Shown here in pieces: positions 11,521-22,900 of a stretch of DNA of 64,000 nt. Location: the NCBI RefSeq assembly GCF_001039355.2, contig NW_019775381.1:258105-322104 (forward strand), read 5' to 3'. This stretch comes from Lingula anatina (lineage: Eukaryota; Brachiopoda; Lingulata; Lingulida; Lingulidae). Within the stretch, counting starts at the first letter, position 1, and each line of letters starts with the position of its first letter. The translations under genes and the position numbers were made by a program. The notes under the pieces are model-generated. The model was not told where the DNA came from, did not search any database, and was given only the letters and a program-made list of their open reading frames with translations.

Positions 11521-12865
11521 CTGCAGAGAAAAAGCATGGTTTCTTAGCTCGCATTCAGAACAGTGGACTAACTAGTTCGAAGGTCAAATATGGCCGACCC
11601 ACTTGAATACTTCCCCACGGGGAATTTATTCAGCGTCTATTAACGGATTAGACGGCAAGCTTTCAGTGGGTCGCCATATTTGATCCGCGGACTAGTTAGT
11701 CCACTGTTCTGAATGCTGCCTTATTATCTATTTTGCGCAAGCATGATCAATGCATCTCGGATAATATTTTCACGCAAGCGCCACTGACACAGTTTTTACA
11801 TTAAATAGAGGGAATGAAATTAGGATAAACTGCTTTCGTCGTTAAAAGTATTAAAAATATTTTTATTGGTGGTGGTGGTGGTGGTGGTGGTGGGGCGGGT
11901 TTACGACTGTCTCTTACCTCTATGCCCAGCATGGATCTGAGTCGTGTCCTGAGCGTGATCAGTCCCCCAGGGACCATGAAAGGGACACAGCAGTGCTCCC
12001 CCATCCTGGTTGACGTCTGGCACGTCAAACACGGGAAACAAAACAGACCACAAAGACCTGGGGGATAGCAGAAAGAAATGTTGCTGTAAACACGACATTA
12101 TATCATATGTTGAAAGAACTACTAGACAGATATTTGTTACTGAGACAAATTGATGTTCACATACAGATTTAGAATGGTGCACTGAAATGGATCCCTGTTC
12201 TAAAACACGTCTAACAAAACATGTATTGAACGGAAGGCAGAAACACAAAGATCTGGAAGCAGGAAAGGAACTTTGTATGAAAATAAATTATCTATATTTA
12301 ATGGTGACGAACTTACGAAAGATGCATTCCTGACTAGACAACATGATTTGGGTACGCGACTCGTGGAAGAGTTCTCCTTGGGACTCGAATTCGTTATCAA
12401 ATGATTTAACGTATATATTTTAACGAACGTTCCAAGCTTATCAGTTGTGATGGTTTGCTGTAGGTGCGTTGAAGCACAATCATGCCTCCGGTCACTGCTA
12501 CCACAATTTCAGATATTTGCCCATGCCTGAAAACATGCCCGTTTCCATCAGATTTATCACAACGATAAGAACCCTATTACGTGGACGAAAAACTTATTAA
12601 ATAGAATTTTGTATTGCACATTGGCTTTTTAACGAGTTCGGGTTATTTTCGCCGGATCAGGACGCACGTACCTGTCTTCCCCTACGTCACACAAATTGAA
12701 AAATAATAATTGAAAAATATTTTTTCAATACTTACAACTTTTTACGTCTGAGAAACAGCCAAAGATTCCCGAGGACCAGTCCCTCAGTCCGTCCATCTTC
12801 ACGGTCCTAGCGCCCCCTGACGACGTGACTTTGACTGTCTTCGTGATTTGCTGCGTCACGGGCAT
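11428..12865 (-). CDS. PLAC8/cornifelin-family cysteine-rich protein, complete, 3 coding exons, 120 aa
   Basis: Exons 12865-12736, 12057-11918 and 11520-11428 join in phase (1, then 0) and end at TGA. The product has the full PLAC8 layout: a short polar N-terminus with DWSSGIFGCFSD, then CLCGLFCFPCLTCQ, TRMGEHCCVPFMVPGGL, a basic RTRLRSMLGIEGTI linker, and the closing GDCCATVWCPLCVTCQMKRE. About 17 cysteines fall in the family pattern. Members are small, often membrane-associated proteins linked to cell-size control, metal handling or cornified envelopes; which role applies here cannot be told. The length is usual for the family. The start ATG lies just after an intron-type CTAG, so a noncoding 5' exon further upstream is likely. 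Intron 2 carries a miniature inverted-repeat element (11551-11716). Confidence 0.95.
11551..11716. mobile_element. 166-bp miniature inverted-repeat element in the PLAC8-like intron
   Basis: The outer 29 bases (11551-11579 and 11688-11716) are inverted repeats with one mismatch. Similarity continues inward through CAAATATGGC and CGACCCACT, so each arm is about 55 bases. It has no coding capacity. It is related to 42851-43040 and to a fragment near 1251-1310. Confidence 0.85.
11868..11893. repeat. (GGT)n microsatellite
   Basis: Eight GGT units next to the donor of PLAC8-like exon 2. On the sense strand this is (ACC)n within intron 2. Confidence 0.9.
11918..12057 (-). CDS. PLAC8-like coding exon 2
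   Basis: Encodes LCGLFCFPCLTCQTSTRMGE through LRSMLGIE. The acceptor is CCCCCAG and the donor GTAAGA. The junction with exon 1 forms a cysteine codon within the KSCLCG motif. Confidence 0.95.
12736..12865 (-). CDS. PLAC8-like coding exon 1
   Basis: Encodes MPVTQQITKTVKV to CFSDVKS, 43 codons plus one base. The donor is GTAAGTATT. An acceptor-like CTAG sits one base before the ATG, which suggests an upstream untranslated exon. Confidence 0.92.
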
Positions 12866-13720
12866 CCTAGAATTCAAATTAATTATTATTTTATTAACTT
12901 TGTGTTTTAATACTCAGTTCCTGCAAATTGTTTTTTTAAGTGATATTTTCCTAAATCATATTTGAATAAAACAACAGTTGATATTTTGGTGATGTGTTGG
13001 GTCCTGGAATTAAAAAAAATGATAAATATGAAATATGCTGGCTCAAAATATCTAAGGGGATATTTAATACAACGCAGCATTACAGATAGATGATCGACTT
13101 AAAACATATATGGATAAAGCTTAAAGCATTGCAAGATGTGGCATATGAGTGCCGCCCTGTGTGCTGCCTGCCTCGAAATTCAATGAAGAAATCAGTATAC
13201 GTAATAGCTCATTTTGGCACCAAAAAGAAATTATCAGCGAGATGAAAAATCTAGTTACACAACTTTCACTACAGGTGATATATTTGACCCAGCTACCTGA
13301 AAAGATACATAAACCCATTAAAAGTACAAAAATCATATTTTCTCATGAATAAAATAACAACAACAATTATCGTACGGCTCCCAATTTTGTATTGCCCATT
13401 TGCACCATGCAAATGCAATAAAATCTGTCGTTAAGTTGATCATAGCGGACAACTTGATTAATTCATTCATTGAATTCGTAGACAAGGCATCAATCTACAC
13501 GCCATACTTCTTCGAATGTGCATACTAAGCATTTAATATGCTATTGACAAAGATTGGAAATGGACATGATAAATAAAATCAATGTTCAAGTTTCTCGCAA
13601 TATTGACTTGCATACGCAGTGCAGTGGTGTAGTGAAAAGTGCTCGTAGACTATCCTGTATACGTTGTCAAAAGGTTTTAAAAAAGATTAAGATATATACA
13701 ATGACAAAAGCTATAATACA

Positions 13721-13889
13721 CAGGGGCGGATTTAGGCCATCTTCTGGGTCTTCCGGAAGACGGTCAGATTTTCAAGTTTACATTGACGGGTATCTATTTT
13801 TTTTCTGTTGGAAGACGGTCAAAATTGGAGGATGAATCGAAAAAGATAATTTGGAAGACTGTCAGTAAATAGCTCTGGATCCGCCCCTG
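13721..13889 (+). mobile_element. 169-bp hAT-like nonautonomous element
   Basis: Starts CAGGGGCGGATTTAGGCC and ends CTCTGGATCCGCCCCTG, so the ends are inverted repeats of the CAGGGGCGGATC type often seen in hAT transposons. The inside repeats GGAAGAC(G/T)GTC. A second copy lies reversed at 25822-25988. Confidence 0.75.
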
Positions 13890-14737
13890 ATACATAGATT
13901 CAAATACAATGACAATGGGTCTTACGCGATCACGGGCCAGACAATTGTAATAAGTTTTGTACTGATTTGCCGGACATGGTTTCTTAAATTAAAGTACATA
14001 CTAAGGTCTAGAGCCCATTTAGTATTGGTATCACATAAAACACTGTATATCCACTAGTTCTTATCACAATTTCTGCATAAAAAGCATACAATCTCCGGCT
14101 CATATGGAACGTACCAAACGAATAGATAAGTGGGTTTACGTTACGCTGTGCTTGTGACTACTAATTTTACGGTGGGTTTCCTTATTCGTGGCCCTAGTCG
14201 GTAATTTTGTCATTTGTGCTAAAAAACTAAGACCTGAACAAAGTTGGTGATATCGTTTCTCAAAAGAAAGGACAGTAAAGCTACGATCTCTTGACTTGAG
14301 AGAATCTTATAATGTCGGCAATAGGCCTACCATACCAGTAGGTCTCAGAAAACATAGGCCCGTTATTTTGTATGTTTTGTAATATTATAACAAGAATTTT
14401 CTACTAATGTGAATAGAGTATTGTCGAAAACGAGCTAAATTCTCCAAAATGGAACAGCATTACAATGCGTTAAGGAAAAACGCTAAATATAACCTGAATA
14501 AATAGCTCCAACCTTTAATGTGTACAACTGATAATGCCATAACCTATACGGAAAGGTACATTGTATATATTGCTACCTGGTATCACGCTGGCAAAATAAT
14601 TGTTTTTGGAAAAGAGCTACATCATCAGCCAAATCAAATGATTAAGGCAGAACCGTAGAACATTGGAGAGATATACCCCAATAATTCTTGTGTTTTATTC
14701 CACAATCAAATTAGTATTGGCCACTGTTGAAATCGGC

Positions 14738-14888
14738 CATGCCGGTGTGACAGGAATGGTAGTCCTTGGAATGAAAGTCCGGGGTCCCGGAGTATTGGGG
14801 TTAGTATATGGGACGAATGTCACCTGTACAAAGTAATGGGGAACGGACCACGGTTCCTTGCGGACTACCATTCCTGTAACACCGGCAT
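14738..14888. mobile_element. Inverted-repeat element next to the assembly gap
   Basis: Arms 14739-14765 and 14862-14888 are inverted repeats with one mismatch (GGAATGGTAGTCC core). The total is about 150 bp, the inner arms are partly complementary, and there is no coding potential. Confidence 0.75.
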
Positions 14889-15102
14889 AGTGTACATTAT
14901 CAACGCGAGGCAGTGTTAATGCCATTGCCATTGCCAGTTAATGGTACCTGTTCCAGTTAAACATGTTCTTAGACTCGTTCTGGTTCTAGATTTCCCCTGC
15001 GGATAAACAAATGACTTAAGTAATCATCACGTAGACTTAATGCCAAGCAGCATGTCATTGCCAGTAGCAGCATTGCCAGCAGCAGCAGGCCCGTAGTCGG
15101 GG

Positions 15103-15393
15103 NNNNNNNNNNNNNNNNNNNNNNNNNNNNNNNNNNNNNNNNNNNNNNNNNNNNNNNNNNNNNNNNNNNNNNNNNNNNNNNNNNNNNNNNNNNNNNNNNN
15201 NNNNNNNNNNNNNNNNNNNNNNNNNNNNNNNNNNNNNNNNNNNNNNNNNNNNNNNNNNNNNNNNNNNNNNNNNNNNNNNNNNNNNNNNNNNNNNNNNNNN
15301 NNNNNNNNNNNNNNNNNNNNNNNNNNNNNNNNNNNNNNNNNNNNNNNNNNNNNNNNNNNNNNNNNNNNNNNNNNNNNNNNNNNNNNNNNNNNN
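15103..15393. other. Assembly gap of 291 N
   Basis: Flanked on the right by a G-tract (15394-15421), a likely cause of the sequencing break. Confidence 1.
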
Positions 15394-17788
15394 GGGGGGT
15401 GGGGGTGGGGGGGGGGGGGGGTGTTCGATCCAACCGCCTTTTTTGCCGGAAAAGGGTCGGCTCTGGGTAAAATTTGATTTATGTACAAATGTTCATTAAG
15501 GTTTCGCAATAAAAAAAATTCCACTTTTTCAGAAAAAGAACCCTCCTCCTTTGAAATGGCTGGCTATGGGAGTGAGCTGCAGTTATTGCAATGCCTCCAA
15601 TGCATGAATATAAAAATAGGATATTTTTAATTGCCCATAGTTGCCAGAGACCAGTGGAACCCTGAATCAAGAAAACCGCTCATACGGAATGCAATTGCTA
15701 GGTTTCTAAAATTTCGCCTGGACTACAAACAGAATATATCTTTGCAATTTTGTATAGGGGTCTTCCTTAAATCAAGCGCTGGTATATGAATTGCACGACC
15801 TGAGGCCTTATCTTGAACCAGAACACTTCCTAATTTATGCCCGTCTAAGCGTTCCTTAAGACCATACCTCGGAGTCTTTTTTTCTGGGTTCTTCTTCTGA
15901 TGTCTTCTGGCCCCAGATTTACCGTCGTTGTTCCTGTGACGGTGTTTTTTATTCTCTTCTTCGTTTTCCGATTCATCGTCCCCCTCCCTCATTTGACGCA
16001 GAGTATAGGGGTAAAACAACATGGCTTTTGCTGAATATCAAGGGTCAAGGCAGAACGTTGTTGGCAATCTATCCGAGCAAAATTCGTCAGATTTCTCACA
16101 CCTTTCAAAACTTCCTACCCTGCCTGCTATCCTCGTGGCCCGACTTTTAGAGTCCCTGCCGACTGGTGAGCAAGTCTGTCGGAATTTTTTTAAAGTTGTT
16201 TACGAGCGGGTTTTCATGAATTTTTCTAATTTGTCACATATCCTCCAACTAGTGCTAGGCGTGAAACTTCCGGTTACAACTCATCTTTGATTTTATTGCC
16301 TTGGCGTTGTTTTTCTTCTCAAGTAATATGTTTGGCAATTCCGGTCTCTAGTACATATTTCTCCTTGGTGCAGACCCTAGATAGTGTAACGAGTTTCTAG
16401 GCAAGGCGATTACCAGTGTAAACGAACTCATCACTAGTGAAATTCAGGTAATTATATCCTAGGGAGCCTTCTTTTCCATTCTGTCCTGGTTCTCAAAGTC
16501 TCTGGAAATATTCTGTAGTTGTTTCAACGTTGACAGAGACTTCTTGTAAATGTATGTTGCACTGGTGATTTACCATACAGACTAAAGTGCGATTAATCAG
16601 TATTAAATCGGTTTTCTCACCCTTCGTCTACTAGCGGCGGAAAGTACGATATATAACGCTTAATCACCTTCTCCGCTCATCATCCCGCTCTAGGGGCAAA
16701 CGAGGAATGAGATATTCTTTACCGCAGCGGAAAATTATATCAGGTAAATTCCGGGATGGGGTGAATTTGACCGCGTACGGCTTGTACCTGGTGTCTCTCA
16801 CGTCAATTGAGGCGTGTGTATGCCTTAAAGGAGAGATAGAATTGATGTTCGTTTACATTGGAAAGTTCACAACATCGGCCGTGTATCAGGAACCACGTTA
16901 TTCATACCGTGTTCCAATGAAACGATGCTGTCCGGGAGGAGGGGGGTCTCTATGTCGAATTACCTTAAAGGTGAATTGGACATTAGATTTGCTCAATAAT
17001 TATTCTCTGGAATGAAGAGTTGTGGCTGTGACAAACGTGACGAAAAATAATAAAAACGCAGACTGAAGTATCCATTTGCATTTATGGTGCTGCAGGCGTT
17101 CTTCTTAGGTATCTGTGAACCAAAATCAGCGCTGAAAGAGTGGTACTCTAGTGACTTGTACTTCTGTCTTCCTCCGACGTAAATTAACGCTCTGGTTTAA
17201 TGTATGTAGTTTGGTGCATCTTGTTCGTTATGACAACGTCTTTACACTTGCATGTGATGACCGCACGGTTTGTGTACGTCTGAACATTCAGTGAGATGAT
17301 GAACAATTTGACTGCAAAGTCAACACAATATTGCACGTAACGACGACATAATTTCTTATGTAAATGAATTTTATGACATTTTCTGAGCCTGAAATTTCAG
17401 AATCTGGTAGGTTAGACTGTACGCGATTTGAAATTCATAGTAACTTAAAATCCCTAACGGAGTTCATGTAGGCCTACTAGTAGGAGATTTTCGATAATCT
17501 CAGTAATCGGCTTTGGACGGCTGTATATGAATACAGAAAACATCATATTAGCGACTTTTGCAACAAGCATCTTACAGCAGAAACACCAAAACGCACTGTC
17601 ACATGAGTAATGTCCTTGTGTTGGTGTATGACGATAGTCTTTTTTTTGGTAATTTATTTATCTATTTATTTCTGTTTATTTTTGTTTGGGGATGACGTTT
17701 GACCTACACAAACAAACAAACAAACACCCTATGGTCTTAGTTGTCTCAACAATAAATTAAAATGAAAATTGATGACATTGCCACCATT

Positions 17789-17879
17789 ACGAAAAACTCC
17801 TATAGAATCCTTTAAGATCCTACAGGATTCTATACGAAATTGACCCAATTTCCTATAGGATCCTATAAGACTTTTTCGT
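17789..17879. mobile_element. 91-bp palindromic element
   Basis: The two halves are near-complementary: ACGAAAAACTCCTATAGAAT at the left pairs with ATCCTATAAGACTTTTTCGT at the right, around a GAAATTGACCCAATTTC centre. It looks like a foldback miniature element. Confidence 0.65.
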
Positions 17880-19903
17880 TAGGGCAGCGCTGCTAGCCCG
17901 TCAGGTCATCGGGAACGTACATGTAAAGCGATCTACATGTATCTACAATGTAGGATGCCTACCATATCTGATGAAAATACAGTTGGCTTACACGATGATA
18001 GCTCGCTAAGACCGGATCTATAGCTAATTCTTTAAATACATTTGGCATCACGTTCATCTCAAGGTCACATTTCAAGGTCACGTCTTTGTAGCAGTCACAA
18101 ATTACCTATAATGGTGTCAATTCAATATTCCTTCGGGCATGCTGCTGGCGCCAAAATGTCCTTTATTTTAATTCAGTGGTGCAGCGTAATTATGGAGATA
18201 TCAGATCGATATGGTATTAGTCCGAGTGTTAAACACAGCATGTTTTCAATCTGAACGAATGTTTTTTTTTCCCTATTACAGGGTTTCGGCAGTGTGGAAT
18301 GCATGCTTTTATTAATACTTAAATAATGTAAAGATATGTTAGTGTGCACCGTATGTGGTTTCACTATATGGCAATGGATGTATATATATCGGCCTTATTA
18401 AATTGATTCCTACCCAAAGGATTTTCCAGAGGACTTCACTTACAAATTACCTAATTGTTCTTCTGTGTTGGTAAAAAGAAGATCCATAATATCTACATTA
18501 TCTCACCATATTGACATCTTTTCTGATAATTGCTTGCAAAATTACACTTTTCTCTTGGAAGCCATTTTCTTAAACACAACGTTAACCTGGTAAATTACTA
18601 TAAAGTCAATTAATGGCACGTATTGTCACGGAATATAAATTGCTTTTCTTCTGGTTTCGTGGAAAAAAGGGTCTTTATAAACGACCATTCTATTCGTATA
18701 CGCCAAATAGATTGTATAATACATATGGAACTTGATTGCACGCGGGCCGGGTATTCATTTTCATTAAACGTGCCCTGTAACAATTGTCAGTATGGGTGTC
18801 ATTGTTTTTCTATACTCATGTTCCTTTGCTTACAGTGTTGACACAGACGTAAATGACAATATTTTGGGGGTGAAATTCATTTGAAATGAGAGAAAAAAAA
18901 GTAGGATGAAAATACATGGAGTGGAGAAAGCAAGCACAACATTGTTGGTTTACTCGGGAGGGACCAAAATAAAGCCCTTTTCTCTATCGGAGGCATGGTC
19001 AGACTTCACATTGGAGAGAGGAAGAGACAAAGTGTAGATACTGATTGCGTGGCTGTTAAGAATATATACAGCTGTATATATAACGATACATAGTCCCGCC
19101 CGTAGACACTGGAGGTTCGGTGTAAGGATCCTTCTAAATCAAAATCTGTTCAAGCTTCTATGCTATTTCTCTAATTGGTCCATTTTAGGGAGCAAGAAAT
19201 AAAAATAAATAAAAAGTTCCGAAAAAAAGAACCCTCCTTTGAAACATCTGGCGACCACTCGTTTAGTGCTACATGTATTTTTAAAGTATAATCTGGCCAT
19301 TTATTAGTGAAGGAGGAAGCACTTGCTGCCCGCTTGATTCATTTAGCAGACTTAAAAGCTAACCCTAATACTTGGGGCATATGGGATTTGTGTTTTACAG
19401 TGGTTTGGACCGAATAACTGATTAATTTGTTTTATCAGACCGGAGAGCGTCAATTATTTGTTTTAGAAAAGACTTAGGCCAGGGATGATATGTGTTTTTT
19501 TTTCCCGTGTTTGTATATCTTTGTCATTCAAAACTTATTTCAGTGATTTATACCATAAATTAAACGTTATTACCTATTTGTGAAATTCAGGTCAGGTAGG
19601 TTTCTCTAACCAGGTGGAAAAATGACAGAAAAGCCGTATTGAAAAATAAATCAAAATGTCACAAAACTGATGCATTTTGCTCTCTTTCGTCAAAAGTGTT
19701 GCACAGTGTGTGCCACTCTGTCTCTTAGGATATTCTAAAATTCATGTGAAGAAACTTGAGTATCTTATACAGTGTTGAATAAACATACTTGGGCGGGGGG
19801 GGGGGGGGGTATACACTAAATGTATCCCGGTCAGTGTATATTAACAGTTATACCAATCATCTTTTGTGTAACTCTTAACCACTGACCCTTCTAGGTCTTC
19901 TTA

Positions 19904-19943
19904 CAGTTACAAAATCGATGCCCTTCGGTCGATTTTGTAACTG
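19904..19943. repeat. Perfect 15-bp inverted repeat with a 10-base loop
   Basis: CAGTTACAAAATCGA (19904-19918) and its exact complement (19929-19943). It is not followed by a T-run and no gene is adjacent, so a terminator is not indicated. Confidence 0.8.
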
Positions 19944-22900
19944 CCAGAACAGTTAGAGCGCCCTCCCGTAGAGAGTACTGTTGTGTTGGCGTAGGGGAGC
20001 ATCATCTCTCCTCATCCGCTGCTCTCAAAGCACACCTAACACATTTAAGAAACTCAACACGATCAACGTTGACGTGTACCGTTCGATGTCAGTCGGGTAA
20101 TTTTGGCATGGGGAATAAATGCTCGAAACTCGTAACAAATACGTATTTTTAAGGTCTATGAAGCGCGCCTGTCTGAGCCTCCTTGAACAATATGTTGGTG
20201 AGATGAATCCTGTGATATTTGTGTCACCCGAACCGGCTTACTGATATTATTTTTCAAATATTTTGAAGATATGTATTCCTCTTACTTAAAATGAACGCAT
20301 ATAGTGTCAATTGACACCCTATACGCAGCTAAATTTAATTGAAATGCACTTTAAGTCGTTTACAAATATAGCCAAGGCCACCCGTTTTTAAATACTAGCT
20401 CTGCCTATGTTCTGACAGCGATATCCTACGCGTAAGCTGCTGCATATCAATGCTTTTAACTTCAGAAAATACCAAAACAACTCGCCAAAGTGCTTTCACA
20501 TGTTTGTCTATAAAACCATTTCCGAGCACTTCAACACAAGTTCTGTCGGGTTGTTAATTCTGTGAACTTACCGCGACTAACTCTTACTTTTGGCAACAGG
20601 CTGCATTCGGCACTAAGGATAACAGGCTATTATTCCTGTCCCAAAAATTAAAAAAAAAAAAAACAAACAAAAACATTCTGGATGAAGTCACCTTGATTGT
20701 CAGATAAGAAAACCAACGACTCTTTCTTATTCAAATAAATGAAACATTTCCTGGAGGAAGTCAGATAATTGCTAAATTCTCCACCACGACGGTTATACCA
20801 GACGTGCAGTTTAAGTGGGTTGGAGGGGGTCTTTTTCTAAAGAGGCGGATCTTCTTAGGCCTACCCCTTTAATTGATCTAGCTAGAGATGATCTTTTGAG
20901 ACCAAATGGCAGTTCCTTTGGGTGTATACCTATATTCCGAGGGTCTTTTGCGGAACAGTCTTCGAAATATTGAACCCTGCAAACAATAAACCTTCAGAAT
21001 ATAAGGATGTCCCCGTTCTTTGCCCCCCCCCCCTCCCCCCCATCTTCCCGACTACGGGTCTACCTTAAACCATCATCTAGGTTATAGAGGAGTCGTTCCT
21101 AGAACGCTTCAGCTTCAGGGTGGTTCTATCAGGGAGTTACAACAGACTCCTTGGTTCTATCAAAAGTTAAAGCGTTTAACATACTAGGATGAAACAATCA
21201 CTATAAGTACATACGGGTAGGGCCATCAAGATGTCTGAAACCGGTTTCTTCCCAGAACCGAGATGGACTCTCCTTTCATTAACCAAGATATTTGCCGGAC
21301 ATTTGCAGATGTCATTGACAGACAGCTGAAATGTTCACTACATGTGACTACATATTGCACCAAACCATTAACATGTGTATTGTGGACCTACCTTCTCAAC
21401 GGGAAAGTTTGTGGAAAACTCCCAATAAGTTCGGTGAAGTTGGCAAAATGGTTTCTTTCCCTGTTTCAACAAGTGTTGGAAGATTAATGAAATATGAGAA
21501 ATGCTGCAAACTTTTCCATTACAGCGAACTTTTAGTTTACATCTTGTACTAAATAAAATGATTGTTGTACAACACGGAAATAGAACTTTGGGAAAGAAAC
21601 CGTGATTGGAATATCAGCTTATGCAGACAATTCAACAGAAAAAAAAGTTGTATTAATATCAAATCCCCAAAAGAGGACCAATAAAAACTAAAGCACTTGG
21701 ATATAAGGGAATTTACAGTAGAGGTGAAAGTGTCCATTTCGCACAGGTCTGAAGAGAGGAACGCCGGGGAAAGTTATATGAGCTACCGGCAACTAATCAG
21801 CTATGCTGGCGGGTGGCAAGTTGTTTATAAACTACTGCCAGAACATATTATGTGACTGACATCGGACACTCGTCCGCTCTGCTTTGACACGCCAGTCGCT
21901 CTCACGGCGCATTCGTAGGCTACGTTGTTACAACGGGTGAAGTTTGTTCATAAAGCTATATAAATTTTATTTCGTCATACTTTATCCTCTGATGGTATTG
22001 TTCTGTAATATATTGTTCAAAGACAAAACGGTAGTTTTGTGTTTGATTACAAAAAACTTTATCTGTATGTACACTATAAATGGGTTCTATATACCGTTGT
22101 TTTTAACGCCATCTGTAGTGTATAAAATGCTCCAGCCCTCAGTCAAGAGGGATTCCAGCTGAGAATCCACCTATTTACCGACAATATCAAGTAGTTTACG
22201 ATAATTGTTGAATAAGATGCTGCAGTGCGATTTCTCTGTCGTGAATATTTTGATTTGACCCCCACATCCTCCCTCTCTCAGCCACCTAAAGGTTTCTTTA
22301 CAAAACTACTGTCACATCTAACAGATCCTTGCACGATTAATCCGCAACAAACATTTTTTAAGTTATCACTGCTTATTTATTATTTTCCAATTTACTAGTA
22401 GCGACAATGTTTGTTCTACAAACGGCATTACTACGATGATATCTACGGTATAGAGGCGTCATTAAAATAAGGTGACATTGTAGACGTAACATCTTCATCT
22501 CTCACACGTAAGAGTAGCCATAAAAGATGAATTAAACAAATAACAAACTATTTCAGGTTTGCGTCTCCTCAGTGATGAATTATGCTCTCCTTTGACATTT
22601 GTTTGTCAAGCCACTTCGTGTCTAAGTCCCTGTGGCAAATTAATACTATTCCCTGTGTCAAACTGATTAGGCACTGTTAAAGCTACATACTACAAATTTG
22701 CGATTATTGAATTCGTGTTTTCTTCGGCGAACGTTTCAAGGATTTATCAGGATTTACTACATCACAAATCCTTTTTTTCCACCAACATGTTCAATTTTCC
22801 TTGTAAATATTAGTTTCAATCCTGATACATTGAATTCTTCGTAACTGATTGGATAGGTAGGCCTATATCCAATTGTTGCATTACATTCACGCTTGTGCGG

